Part shown: in pieces, positions 25,590-38,710 of the stretch
Layout: each line of letters opens with the position of its first letter
Position numbering within the stretch: the stretch's first letter is position 1
Assembly: GCA_008508345.1 (NCBI GenBank)
Contig: QNGE01000747.1
Coordinates: 80,679-144,678 of the forward strand
DNA length: 64,000 nucleotides
DNA from: Paragonimus westermani
Lineage: Eukaryota > Platyhelminthes > Trematoda > Plagiorchiida > Troglotrematidae
Direction: 5' to 3'
Program-made: the position numbers and the translations under genes
The notes under the pieces: generated by a model
Database searches by the model: none
Seen by the model: the letters and a program-made list of their open reading frames with translations, nothing else
Told to the model about the DNA's origin: nothing

Positions 25590-25835
25590 CCATTGATTTT
25601 AGATGTTGAGAAGACGGCGTGGAATCGGATGGTCTGGAGAAATAAAGTCCTAAAGGGCATCCGCAAGTCCATTGAACAAGTATTACAATGCCGAGAAAGG
25701 AAGCGGGCAGTACGGATTGGAACCATAGGTGCCATAGGTTATGGTGACACGAGTGTATGACGTTGCGATGTGTGCGGCCGTGAATGCGCTGGCCGTTTGG
25801 GATTAGTAGTTCACCAACGCGCCGACAGTGAACCG
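25590..25835 (+). mobile_element. LINE ORF C-terminus with zinc finger
   Basis: The translation resumes with TAWNRMVWRNKVLKGIRKSI and ends with CDVCGRECAGRLGLVVHQRA (about 25766-25825). This is the C-x2-C ... H zinc-finger tail carried by this LINE class. A stop precedes the finger. It follows the RT thumb after about 70 bases of unclear sequence, giving an approximate 3' end for the element near 25850. Confidence 0.7.
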
Positions 25836-25850
25836 CCGGCGAATACACAA

Positions 25851-28800
25851 CAAGTACATTTGGCTCCAGTAAGTTATGTCACTTACACTAATTTTTTTCG
25901 TGTTCGCATCGACCAACGAACACCGTCGATTGGCAACTCACCTGCCCCTTTATTCGAAAACTGGATGTCTGTGGTCTCCTACCTTATTTCTTCTTCAGCT
26001 CTGTTGGTATGATCTGTGGGGAATGTTCCGTCAGTTTTCCTCCAGACCAAGCTTGCATTGTATTTTTTCTCCTATCCTCTGTAGAGTACACTAACATCCA
26101 CTCGTATACTGAACCACTTCTTGCAATATATTTTCAGTATTTTTCCTCCCAGATTGGATTTTACCAATGGAGTCTCTCTCTGTTTATTTCACAAGATGTA
26201 GGGGTTTAAGCTTCGCGCTAGCCTACCTGTTGGCTAACCAGCACTGGTCGGCCGAACATAAAGGCCACAGTCACACGCCTCCTGATCTTATTCCTTCGTG
26301 TTCACACTGGATACGTGGTGCAAATGAAACTACCATTGTTGTGGCACAAGTCACTTATGGTAATGGTTAGGCACATGCATCTTTCGGCATCGGTCACTGT
26401 GATATGCTAATCCGAACTGGATGCTGCCAACCGTAGAAACAGCTTGCACGGTTCCAGCAATAAACCATCATTTTTCAGTGTTATCACCAGTTTGAGTTGT
26501 CATACTCCGTTACTTTTTCATTCCAGTCACATGGCTAACGGACGAGATGACGTAATATTTTCAATTGGACAGTTTACTTTCATCATTATAACGCCAACTT
26601 AAATGAAAAGGTGCAGATAATTTTCACACAGCGAATGCTCATAAACATGTGTGTGCCTTTCAGCTACAGTAGCAAGTACTCAGCATGCCTGGTTACAACC
26701 TCCAGCATTAACAATCCATTTGACGTCATCTTTGGTTACTAATTCTTAATTCACACACGACTATCTTTATGCTGATGACGTATAAGGAACTATCCACTGG
26801 CTGCTTGGTCACGTGCACTTACAACCGCAATGGTTTTAACGTTATGGCATCGTAATTAGGAGCCATTCTTCAAGCATGCTTTCTAAGTTTTGTCAGATTC
26901 TTCCAAGTTTTTCCAACAAAGTTACTGGGAATCACGAAACTTGGTCGCTTTTTTAATTACACGAAGTACGGTTAGCTTTAATTCAATCTGTCAAATCGAA
27001 AGGGATAGTTCAGAGTTCGCTTGACGTACCAGTTGGGCACACCTAAAAGACGCCATCCATTTTACCGATTCATATAAGTTTGTTTTATGGAGTGACTGAC
27101 TGATGCGATGAGAAGAAATCCGAACCAACGTGAGCCAAAAGAATCGTTTGTCTGTGCTCGAAGGTAACTGTGAAAATAGGGTTCACCCCGACCACTCATT
27201 AATGTTCAATACAGTTTAACAAAGTTGGCTACTTTCACTTACTGATTAGTGAAAACAGGAGGACCGCTGCGTTTTCTTTGCAGGCGGTTGAACAACCTGA
27301 CCACTATTCGAAATGATAGTAACTGTAAGACGGTAATACACGGATTCGGTTACCAGACCTTTATCTGGAGTACACTAAAATACAGCACCGAAATCTATGA
27401 TAATTTCTTCTCGCGAATTGTGTATTTTTCCAAGAAACTTTAAGCGAAATGTACAACTACACTACATCAAACTCGAAACTAATTAGTATGGATGGTGACT
27501 TTTCATTACATTTTTCTAGGGTAAAGGAGTTCAAGTAGAGGTGTTTTTCCCCAGAATTCCTACATGATTTGCACTTCAGTGACTTGCTCATATCTGACTG
27601 AGTACTCTTTACTCGCGCTCACTAACCTATAAACTACAGTGGTTTTGTGTTGAGAGAATATCAATAGGAACGGGAATTCTCAGTCAGCTTTACAATCAGA
27701 CCGCATAGGACTAAGTAAATAATAAATTATGTATAGGTCACCCTACCAAACTTTTATCAGTTTGTGTTAAATCATCGGCAACGTATCGACCTTGTTGTTT
27801 TAAAATCGACGCATTATGTCCTTAATCATTCACGTGCTGTTTAGCGAAATCGACTTTTTACTCGGTGAGAATAGAATGGCAAATATTACAGCTGATGTTT
27901 CCATTGAAAACAAACCGCAAAAGCACTGACAGAGAACCGAGGGAACATTGATTGTAAACTATGAAGGCGGTAAATGTTTGTATATAAAAGGTGAGTTAAC
28001 TTTTTTAGTCAAACCGTGTCTTCCTTTGTAAAAATATCTAACATTTGTATCGGGAATAAACATGCATTTCATATGGCACAGCATTCGTTAATGTTCGCGA
28101 GCTTTTTACACATTTGAGTTATCTGCTTGATAGTTTGTCCGCTGAATACTGAAACTGTTACAGGTGACAAATAAATTACCCGTTTTAGCAGAGGGATGAA
28201 ACAAATCGGAATCAACTATTTGCGAGAATTCAACATCGTTTTTATTTATTTCCGACTTGTATATTCAAACTCCTTGCAAAATATGCGATGAAATTTATAT
28301 TTTGATCTTTGATTGAATTTGGTCAGGAGTGTGTTCACCTGCCCAAACTGTCTGTGGTACCAGCGTGTTGAAAACCGCCCAATCACTTTTATACCGCGCT
28401 TGACCAAATCACCTCATCTCAACCCTCCCTTACTATCGCTTATGTGTACAGTCTACAAACAGTCGAAATTGACAGCTACCCATTTGTAATCTAGTACTGG
28501 GCAGCATTTTCCATGCAGTCTGAAACCTCCACTTAAGTGAAACGTTTTATTCACGGACGCACAGATGGGTTCACTGTGCAAATTCTAGAGACGACAGATC
28601 TAATGTTGATGAACGGTTAATCATATTTGCACAAAATTATTGACGTGAGGTCAATGAAACTGTGCTCTTGAGCATGCCATCTTGATAACAAAAAATTCCA
28701 AAGTTTGATTTTCAAGCTTGAAGTGAGGACAATCTATAGATGAGTTCTGACATCGTTTAAACTTGAATCTCTGCTTTTTTAAAATAGATCTACCGGATAG

Positions 28801-30590
28801 TTAACCTGAATTTGATAGCCACAACAAATCTCGAGTGATTTTAAGAATACGAAAGTTGGAATCCTTATTACTTAGACATAAACACGTAAGTCGTAAATTG
28901 TGTGATTTTGTGTTGATTACTTGGCATCAACGGCCAAGTCTTGCTTGCGAAATCGAGCTGTTACAAACAGTCTTTTTCGGTATGACCGATTTGGTAATCC
29001 CGTTTGCATGAGACAAGAATGAATTCTATATGGTAGGTAGTTGGCAAACGCGCGCAAGTGGCACTGAAGTCAGCCATGAGATATGGACTGGACTCGTGCT
29101 TTTCCGAACTTCAAGTAGACCCGGACTGCATTCAAGTTCATCATACTTAGTAACCCCAAGAAAATGTACCATGGATAACGTTTTGACATGATGCGACTCA
29201 AAAGTCACTGTATGAATAGTGCGATTACTTTCTCATCTGAAAAACAAGTTTTTTGATGCTAATGATTCGCATGTAAATCACAGAATTATGACCTGCGGCA
29301 TTTTGAGCAACAGTGCTTGCTGTCTGTCACTACAGACGCAGACTTGTCCCGTTTTTCTGCAGAAGACTTATCAAACAATGCTTCCAAGTTTCTTCCCGCA
29401 TTTAATAGAATAGTACACACCGAATCATATAAAAACAACCAGGTTGTTCATTTGTGCGATTTTTTAAAAGCATTACCTTGTATGTGTATGCAAATCATCT
29501 TGTAGACTGGTGTGTTGCCAGAGGAAATGTTGACAACAGTAGACTTATTGGAAGGGAAAGAGGTGAGATTGTGTCCACAAAATATTGCGAACCGTATGGT
29601 GTGATCTTAGGACGCTGTACATAAATTCACGTTGGTTAACTCTGGTGATCACCTTGGGTCGGGAAATTATTACGTTACCTTGTAGCGTTTTCAAGGATTC
29701 ATGGAAGTGAAATAAATTGTGGACACTGGTATTCACACTTTTGACTTAGAAGCACTCCTTCGAAGATGTCAAACAAAGAATCTTCCTACAAGTTACTATC
29801 AGTGTATCACAACTGGATCATTATTTCATCATCGAAATCATCAACCTAGGCAGTATCCTTGGCACTCGTGGGAAACGGCATTTTGACCAGTCACTTCAGT
29901 TGGCACAATCTTGAATTCAAGTAATCCATAAATTATCGTGATTCGGCACGGCATGACAAGTGACATGAAGCAACATTCAACAACCGTATAAAGGGGCTCA
30001 GTCCCCCGTGAAAGTCGAATTTAGATAATTACAGACTTCGTTATGGCTAACAATCTGTTGCCCCTTAGACCAAATCAAATTGCTCATTCCGTTGTGTTAG
30101 CAGTGTCAGCCTTGGTCCCAGAGACCTGGTTGTCTAAACCAACCTGTCAAATGATCCCCGGCAGGGTGCCTTTCGATTGTCAGTGACCGTTACCGTCCGT
30201 CTTCAGTAGTTGTTTGGTGTACATCAGGATTATTGGTGCTGTCGCTTGAAACTGTTGCCCGACGACCATGTAGCTTGTTGTGCACGCATGGATAACGTCC
30301 TACGTCTGCGCGGATGCACCTCTTCTGTTTCTGAAACTTGTCACACATCTTGTTTCGGAGTGTTTCCACCGATTGGACACGGTGAAAAGAATATGTTCTA
30401 TCGGAGCAAATCGCGCTGGGAACCAGGGAGTTTGTGAGGGGTTTACGACCTACCTCAGATGACTGCGATTCTCACAGCTTAACCGATTTGACAACAACGA
30501 TAAAGAATGTAAACATATGGTTGATAGGAAATGTTTTTCCGAGACTTAGAACTGCATGTCTTTTTTTACTCACCTCAGTTCTGCAACCAA
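25851..30590. other. No gene recognised; upstream of gene B
   Basis: Many short frames are present on both strands with no family resemblance and no convincing splice-bounded exon. Just before gene B, a pyrimidine-rich tract ending ctcacctcag (30586 region) could be an acceptor for a 5' UTR intron. Confidence 0.45.
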
Positions 30591-30725
30591 ATGGAGGACC
30601 GTGATTACGCGGAGATTTGTCTAAGAACATTTGATGACTTGGACGTTGACAACATTGGTCAGGTACACAAAACCCAAATCAGTTCAAGACTAGCTGGTCT
30701 TATACCTGAAGACTGCAATACTCTT
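30591..30725 (+). CDS. Gene B exon 1: divergent two-EF-hand protein, N-terminal half
   Basis: This is the first coding exon of an 89-residue EF-hand-like protein, with 45 codons from ATG at 30591 to a GTAAGC donor at 30726. The entering helix YAEICLRTFDDL leads to the loop DVDNIGQVHKTQ at residues 18-29. Position 5 is Ile and position 12 is Gln instead of the bidentate Glu, so calcium binding is doubtful. The splice site falls 27 residues after loop position 1, exactly as in genes A and E. An in-frame upstream ATG at 30531 would add 20 hydrophobic residues. The downstream ATG was preferred because it aligns with the starts of A and E. The product is probably cytosolic, without a signal peptide from this start. 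Confidence 0.72.
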
Positions 30726-32925
30726 GTAAGCCACCAATTCATAGCTAACAATGAAAATTTCTTTTTTTCGTCTTCCTGCTCACAAACGTAACCACTAGTC
30801 GATAATTTAGTCTGTTTTGTATCTGACTCATTGCTGACTGTGTTTACTGAAATCCATGTAAATTCAGATTTCCATCAACTACCACAAAAGGTGTTCCTTC
30901 GATAAAGTGGCCGGTTGTGTGCGTGCGTGTAAAAGTCAGTGTTGTAAATTGTTGTTCCACCGATAAGTATGCATTGGAGTTGTTCGACTTATGTACACAT
31001 GCAATTTATGCGAACAGAAAGAGCGGAGATACCACGAAGTGTTCATAGTGTTGCAAGGTGTGTGGATGCAGATGTAACTGCGACGGTGAATCGAATAGTG
31101 TGTGCTTTACATGCGGCAAAGACAAGTGGTCACTAAGTGATAAAATGCTAATCGGATTCGCCGGGCATGTATCTAAATAAGTCTCAAATAATACACGGCT
31201 AAGGGTTAGACCGTCTGAACGTGAATGTCTCCGTTGCCGATAAACTTCATGTTGTTAAATTTTGGAAATAGGTGTGAAGCAGTCTGTAGATGGTCATTCC
31301 GGTGTTATTTACGTGATGATCTACATGACGGATATAGTCCCCCATGGATTCTGTGATGATGGTGTAGTCCAGGCTAAGCTTCCGGTCACTCGCGACTGTC
31401 CCGTAAAGAGTGTATCCACTAGATATTCAGCGACTGGATTTTAAAGTATCTCTGCGAAATTGAAAAAATGTAAATGACAAAAAGTGACGGAAAATGCGCT
31501 GAATGGACCTGGTTACAAACCAATCTGAACTGATCAATCTCTGGTTTAAAGCCATTAGAGCTATTCTTGCCGACCGCCGGCGAGTGATCAGGCAGTAGAT
31601 GGAAGGGTAACAACAAACAACCTTTAGGCGCTAACTTCTCTACGCTAAGAGACAATGCGAACCGATGTAAGTAGTGACGTTAATTGGCCATTACCGACTG
31701 AATTTTATCCCGGAAATCAGAATTATCAAGCAAATCGGACATGGTTGTTTTCGTTAACATGTTTTCTACATAGATTGCTCATTTTTAATTCCTAAAGCGT
31801 TAGCCATTCTATGCAATGAGAGAGAAAACGTTGATGAACACTTGACTGAAATTTGTCTTTGAAGCGTAAAATCTCAACTTAGTGGTTGGTGGCACGTCAC
31901 AGCATTGTACCGCAAAGTTTGGACTGATTAAGACATGCCGTATTTTAAACGGCCAGTTAGGAGTAGCACACTTTGCTCTGTTTGCAACAGGATAATTGTA
32001 AATTTCCTCCACAGGGTCTCATACATAAATCTAAATAACAGTTTGAAACTACGTATCTTTGGATTCGTTTTCAGACCTGATCTGGTGGATTACGTACACA
32101 AACAGGGTTCATTTACAGAAGTGTGAGAATAGTCAACCAGACGTTTGCTGGATAACCTGCACGAAAATTAAGTTCAGTCTGATTCCAGAACCTCAGGCAG
32201 CGCACCAGTACATTCTGATGTGAACGAATTATTCTGGGAACTACCGTGTCTACATACATGACGACTCGCTGCACATTCCGCACTGCTCGTTCTCATCCTG
32301 GGGTAGTTAAAACATTCGCGCCTTGCGCTGTCCTTACGTTTCGGCTAACTTTGCAATTTAATAACTGAATATGTCACTCAAAGGATACAGAATGCACAAC
32401 CGACGCTGGAACTTAGCACTCAAACTTTTCAAACAGGTACCCGTTTGATTATCGAAGTCCAAAAATACATTTCAGTTTGAGTTATTTTGAAAAAGCATGT
32501 TGTCGGTTTTGGTTCATTGAATGAACTCTTGATAGGCCACACATGTCCTTAACCTTCAGCAAAACAAGCTGCTCATCCTCTCCTATCTAGTAGCACCACA
32601 AGGTTGCACGCATTCAACCACCAATGTCAAAGTATTCTGTTGCAGTTATATTTCCGGAAATGTGACAACTGACGCGGACACTGGCTAGTTCTTACTGACA
32701 GCGTAAATGTCCAAAACATGTTGTCGGGTAACAACAACGGTGGACGTATTCGGATCTACCACCGAATGGTGTCCTTTTTGTTAAGCATTTCTTGGTGACG
32801 TTCAAAACACAGACTGTCTCAGTTAGGGGTATGCATTTTGAATCAGACAATATCATCTCACAGGAGCACTTTATTAGGATTGGCGTTAACACTCATCAGA
32901 GGGGATTTACCAAGTTATTAGATAT

Positions 32926-32990
32926 CCTTGCCACGACTAGAACTCCGGTCACGCTTTCGTGAGGCAACCGTGTTGATTGTTATGCCACTG
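32926..32990 (-). mobile_element. SINE tRNA-like head, copy 2
   Basis: Read on the minus strand, this is closely similar to the tRNA-like head at 8904-8972. It shares GTTGCC, GAAAGCGTG, CCGGAGTTCTAGTC and GTGGCAA. The box-A end is more degraded. No SINE body follows on the minus strand, so it is a fragment. Confidence 0.6.
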
Positions 32991-33064
32991 ATCTCACATT
33001 AAGCACAATCGAATTATCACACGTGAACGGAACGCTTTACCACTTTCGCTCGTCGGTAATGGTG

Positions 33065-33245
33065 ACGCCATTGGCGCAGTCCAGGTCGTGGTAAGGGTAT
33101 GCACTAATGAAGAGCTCTAATAAGGGCGAAACTAGAGTCCAGTACCCCTATTCGAAAGAAGCCGACTGGAAAGTCTATGAGAATTCGGAAGCAGCAATCA
33201 GTTGCGGGTGATTTTTAATTTGCATGATAAACCAAATCCCTTATT
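33065..33245 (+). mobile_element. SINE, copy 3, opposite orientation to copy 2
   Basis: The body matches the reverse complement of 8741-8903, with gctctaataagggcgaaact, an actggaaagtctatga block and an accaaatccctta block near 33230-33242. A remnant of the tRNA-like head (ggcgcagt ... gtcgtgg) precedes it at about 33072. It lies about 75 bp from copy 2 in head-to-head arrangement, in the gene B intron. Confidence 0.6.
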
Positions 33246-35704
33246 ACGCATTAGTGATTAAAAGTCCGTAAAAGTTTGTAAACTTGTTTTTTTCCGGCTG
33301 ATGCGAACGAAATGCTTAGGAAGGGCAAATAACCAATTCTCTCTTATCTGTTAAACAAACTACTCAAGATTTCTCTAAGTGGTACATTTCAGAAGCACTT
33401 TATTGAGCGTACACTCAAATAGATACATTGTTACATGTTATTCGGATAATACACAAGTTACGGAGCGAAGAAATTAAACAGCTTTGAGTTTATTTTCCAT
33501 GTAATTTGCATAATTATTTATACTGTGTGACATTTTATCTTACCACAGTTTGATATCTAGAGTGTCTTTTTGGCATCTGTGCGTTTCAAGACTACGACCG
33601 GAAAGTAAGGTATTCATTGGTTCGTCTCTACGTTAATGAATTTCTGTTTAACAGCGCCACCTTTTCCAGTGGCAACATTTGTCCGAAACCGACAGTTGGG
33701 GCAATTACAGGGATTTGAACACTCTAAGCGACTTTAGTAAAATGTGAAATCTATATTCAAAATGAGTTTTTTTTGCCAGCTTTAGCGTTCTAAATGGTGA
33801 CCTAAGGTTAAACATGTGTACTATATGAAGTGTATTAATTCGAGAAGAGAGAAACACTAATGTTGAGTATCTGAAAGGACGCTACTTATCACACTGTAAT
33901 AACGAAATAGCTTCTCTGATTTATGGAGCTGTTGTCAAGCCTGTCCATTCGTAACGAAATTCACAGTATCATACCCCATTCACCTGGATGTTCAGATTTC
34001 TAATGTGCATGATCAGTTTCTTGTGTGCGCTGTTAGCAGTTGACAACAGTAGTCTTTAAAAACAGCTGATTTATAGTCAAGTGAAACTGTACACCGGACT
34101 AATATGTAGGTAGCATCGGCATCAGTCATTGTTTGCTTTTCGAATAAACACCTTATTTAACACTCGTTAACTTGTAACCAGTCTTCAAACTTAATGATCC
34201 GTTAAGTTTATGCTCACTGGCATTCACCTGCATCAGCGAACAGAAAGGAAAAGTCTGTTTAATCTGGTTTTACACTGGTCACTTTCGACTGAGACGTTTT
34301 GATAACAACACCAGCATACACACCCTTGTTCCATTGTCACAATTTATCAATGTGAATCATGACACAACACTACGAAATAAAACCGTTATATAGTTTGTTA
34401 ATAGGCAAAAGTAGAAAACCTCGAATCGCTAACTCACTGAAGAGAGTTAAGACACGCTGAGACTATGAGTGGTTTCGTGACAAGAGTAACCTGTCGTAAC
34501 TCGTTTTAAGAAACCAAAGGGGATTAATGATAAGGAAATACTTATGTTATTATTGCCTGTTGATTCTTTAAAGCAACACTGATTTTGCGTTATACATGAC
34601 GGTGCTAATGGATTTGTTGTCCATAAATTGGTTCCTTAACTGACATGCGTTTGACCAGTTACACATTTTAAACATGTATCAACCACTCATTGTCACGTCG
34701 TCAGATATTTCTACAGAGATCTTAGTGCTGAATCATTGGTTATCTTTTGATGTCGATCAGAGTATTAGAAAATTGAGGGCCCTTAATTTGCAGGTGGATT
34801 TAACAACAGTACTGTTGTTCGCTTAGACGCACACACAATAAATATTCATTACTTAAGTGACTGCCAGTAAATGTAATGCTTGTAGTGTAATTTCGAAGTT
34901 AATTAGAACGGGTTATATTCTCGTCCGTCAGGTCATACCGTTTGTTTACTAGTTTGATATTTTTGACGTTGTTGCGATCTGGTGCTGCTTAAGGGTTCAC
35001 GGTTTTTCACTCGTTGAACAAAAATGTTAATGCTTTGCAGAAATGGTTGCTTGTTCAGTAACATATACATAATACCTCAAGGCATTTATTTGACCATTCG
35101 TGACTTCTGCAGAAACTGTTTGTAAATTGTGGCTGTGTTTAATGTTAATCCATTACACATGAACTTCTATCCTAGTTCTCCTCGAATGGAAATAGGGTTA
35201 AAAACTGTCTTCACTAGGTGTTTGGCACTGTGGTTGGTATCTTGGATAACGTGAAAGTTATAAACTGCATAAATTTATTCATATGATAATTTATCGAAAT
35301 AAGAGCTTGCCAGACTAGAAGAAGTGAACGAAAACTGACAAAGAACTCAGTTAAAAAAAAGGTTTTAAGTAGATTTTCAAGGTTCTTAGTGCTGATGCAT
35401 TTTTGTTGGTCGAAGAACCAGTTGGTAACCAAGACAGAATCTATCCCAACCATCGAATAGTTTACTCCTCGAAGACGGGGTGCACCCCCTCCAAATGTCT
35501 ACTGAAGTATCTATGCTTCTTTAACCAAAATTAAATCCAAATTTTTTCTCTATGGCTTTATTAAGAGTTCTGTGGAGACCAAAATGTACTACTGATTAAC
35601 AAATAGTTCAACTGCGTACTTTGAGCAGTAATCTTGGTTCATATAGTTTTACCATTTTGCTTTCATCAAGCTGTCATGTGTCTAAATCCATTTTGTTCGC
35701 TTAG

Positions 35705-35839
35705 ATTATGCAGGAGAAGCTCGACTCAATACCAGGTCATTTAATCACACGCGAAGAATTCCAAGCAGTTATTGATCAGATCACTTTGGAACCAAGGTCT
35801 ACGGAGCAAGTATCACAGCAAGAGTACGTTACTTCCTAG
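35705..35839 (+). CDS. Gene B exon 2: divergent EF-hand, C-terminal half
   Basis: This is the second coding exon of gene B: 44 codons and a TAG at 35837-35839, after the acceptor TTAG at 35704, phase 0. Six residues (IMQEKL) precede the loop position, matching the six in genes A and E, followed by DSIPGHLITREE and the helix FQAVIDQI. Loop positions 3 (Ile), 5 (Gly) and 6 (His) do not fit calcium coordination, while position 12 keeps Glu. With the altered loop in exon 1, neither hand looks competent. The frame is nonetheless open and the intron signals are intact, which argues for a diverged gene rather than a pseudogene. The tail is Gln/Glu/Ser-rich and ends EYVTS, recalling the EYVSVL end of gene A. 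Confidence 0.72.
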   Translation: MMQEKLDSIPGHLITREEFQAVIDQITLEPRSTEQVSQQEYVTS

Positions 35840-38640
35840 CGAATCAAACTGTATTAGGCACTTTTAGGGATAAAACCACTAGCCTTCTTCATGTTGAAAG
35901 CAAATCTACTATCTGCATATATATATATGGTCGAGTATATAATCTTTAAAAACCTTAGTAATGATTTATAGGCTCTTACATATTGGCCGAAAATGTGAAG
36001 TGGTGTAAGCTGGGCAAAACTCACTATCAGCTGAAACTTAAAACAACTGGCTAAGGAGGAAGAAATTGACTGCCGTAGAGTACATTCATTTCCGAATAGC
36101 CGATGTAGCAATGTTTCTTATTTTCAAGGTGTACCTGACACTTCCATTCAGCAATGTGATTATGACATCACTTGTAAACTTCACACTGTGCTGGCAAATA
36201 TAACACATAAGGGTCACAAACCCACAGGAACATGACGCACAGAGGAAGTCTTTGCCATTTTGAGTTAACAGTGATGACAAGATGTGGGGTTCATGAAGAG
36301 GATTGGCCCAATCTAGGGATCTATTAGTGGAGTAACGCGCATCACACCACAAAATTGTTACCGGAACTGGATTTGACTACCTGCTCGGCAGGCTGCCTCA
36401 TTTTGTCTGTGGCTGTTACCTTTGCACGTCAGGATTAAAAACAATTATCAGTTCATTTTGGGAAACCACAGCGAGTTTTCAGTTTGCTGACAGTGAGCTA
36501 CAGACTAGGTAAACTTTTCTACATAGTTCAAGTTAGGAAGAGTATAAACAAGTACGTGTTGAATGCCGAGTCGTTTTAAGATAAAAGCCGTAAACAGTTG
36601 ATGGGGTCTCGTAAGTTAAAAAGAATAACATCCCATTTATCTATTTTCTATTCCATTAAAGTCGTCTAGACAAAAATGGATTTATTTTGATAGTGGGATT
36701 CATGAGGTGTTCTTACACAATTTTGAATGACTGTAAGAGCCTAAAAGAAATGATTAAAGACAGTATTTTTTACAAATATGAGTGTCTTTTGGAAATAGAG
36801 GGCGTGTATCAGGTGGTTTTGAGAATGATTTAAAGGCGCTCCGATCGCCTCCAAACATGCAGTAATCGGATTTGTTCGCGATTTGTTCACGCGATTAATG
36901 TCATCATGACTGGAACGTCTGTTCGGAAAAATCGGACGGTTCCAGTGGGATCAGAACATTTTCGAACGAGTGAACATTTTTTCAGGAATTACAAGCTATT
37001 CAAAAGTTAGCTTCAATTTCCAATACTTTGTTATTTGGAATTTTCAGTTCTTCTTGTGTAGGACATTTTGAATGATTTTTGCGAATCTTGTTTTGGACAA
37101 TAAGTGCTAGTTGGAACTATGAAGTGACATGCATCAGCTCAAAATTTTAACGAATACTTGTTACTGGGGATCCGTATTCTTTTCTCTTTAGTAATACCTT
37201 TAAAACCTTGAAGTAAGAATTTTTCTGCTTCGGAAGTGCCACATTCTAACGTATTTTAACACTGCAGTGGTCTGCCGTTTAATACTATTTATTGTGAACC
37301 TATAGAACTTTCGTACAGGTTAATATGTGTAACTCGTCTGTGAATTTGTTGGGCGGACGTAATATTCCAAGGTCCGCAGACGGGATACATTGGTTGGCTG
37401 TAGGTTCGCTCTGCGATTAATTCATGTTTCACGTTTTGGCGCGATTCAGCTAACGTGTATTTAACGTAGGATATTACAATTGTCACCGCGGTTACGCCGT
37501 ATGGTGAGAAGGCTTCGAGAGGACACCGGGAAGTTAAAAGGTATCACTTAACCACGACCATCCAGTATACCACGGGCTATATTTTCGTCTATCTGCATCT
37601 CACTGCTGAGCCCGCTCGACCAGATCACGCGCAGGGATATGTTACCACTTTGGATTAAGTGCACACACAGGCCAGTAGCTTCGTGTTCTCATTTCGTAAC
37701 ATTATTTTGAATGAGCTAAATGAGTCGACATGGTTATCTGTTGTCATGAGGTGTCAAGCAACGGGTTCACTGGTTTGAAAATGTTATGTCATTAGTTAAG
37801 CTAGCCAGTTAAGTTAGCCAGTTCGGGACGTGTTCTGCCGTTCGCTAAGATAGCTGTCGATCTGTTCTTTAAACTTCAGCACGGCTGCAAGTTAACTGGT
37901 AAATAACTTGTAAGACGCTCGGGGAAATGTTTTTTTGGTGGTTAGAACTGTACGCAACTGGGCAGCCGCATACGTGCAGGATAGAGCAGAGTTCAAATTA
38001 TACCCGATGTCGTTTACCAGATGATCCCCTTTGAATCACGGAAATCAGAATGTATTCTTCTTTTGAGCTGTCTGAACTGATACACTGGACATGCCCACGT
38101 CGCTGTAGGGTTTTGTGGGTTTTCGAGATATCATTTTGCTTGTAACCTTTTTCTCAGCGTCTGTTGTTTTGTCTCCAATTTATTAGGGGTCCTAACTATA
38201 CAGGCTCTATGAAATGGACATACAGAAAAAGTTGAATTGGTTTGCAAACAAAAACAAACAAGTCAATCTAATAAAATCTAACTGCCAGTCTGTTCTGTTG
38301 CTCACTAAGTCGAACATTATTAACCGATCAATCTATGGGTTCCACCTAGTTCATTTTTGTATCACACAATAAAAAAATTAAAACCGTACTGACTCAGTCA
38401 ACGTAGTACCCTGTTAACTGAACCTACTGACTGTTTGATATTCTCAGATTTCTCACTCCCAGTTGTGTTAGCTTATTAATATTCTCCAGTAATTACGCTG
38501 ACCACTCTGATCACCACTGAACAATGCGTTGGTTTAAACATACACCAGTTCGCTGAATCCACAAGGTTTCAGTGCAATCTAATAAATAACATTAGGCAAA
38601 CCCTGACAGAACTATTTGGAGGATTGGATACTCTTCACCA
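35840..38640. other. No firm gene; possible upstream exon of gene C at its right end
   Basis: Only short frames are present to about 38475. From 38476 to 38640 the frame feeding into gene C is open and ends at a good donor (gtaagg at 38641). It reads LTELFGGLDTLHH just before the splice, but has no ATG in frame, so a further upstream exon or a different first exon would be needed. A short tandem repeat lies at 37795-37820, and a (TA)n run near 35917-35928. Confidence 0.35.
37795..37820. repeat. 13-bp tandem duplication
   Basis: The unit gttaag(c/t)tagcca occurs twice in succession, with one mismatch. Confidence 0.85.
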
Positions 38641-38710
38641 GTAAGGTTAAATGGTTGTCATGAAACTAGGAAACTGTGTTTCTGACTGTAAAATGTTTAC
38701 TTTTTTGAAG

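Larger units (their letters stand above)
30726..35704 (+). other. Intron of gene B (4979 bp)
   Basis: The proposed phase-0 intron runs from GTAAGC to TTCGCTTAG. It carries SINE material in both orientations at 32926-33245. No further EF-hand exon was recognised within it, and the rest shows only short unrelated frames. Confidence 0.6.
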
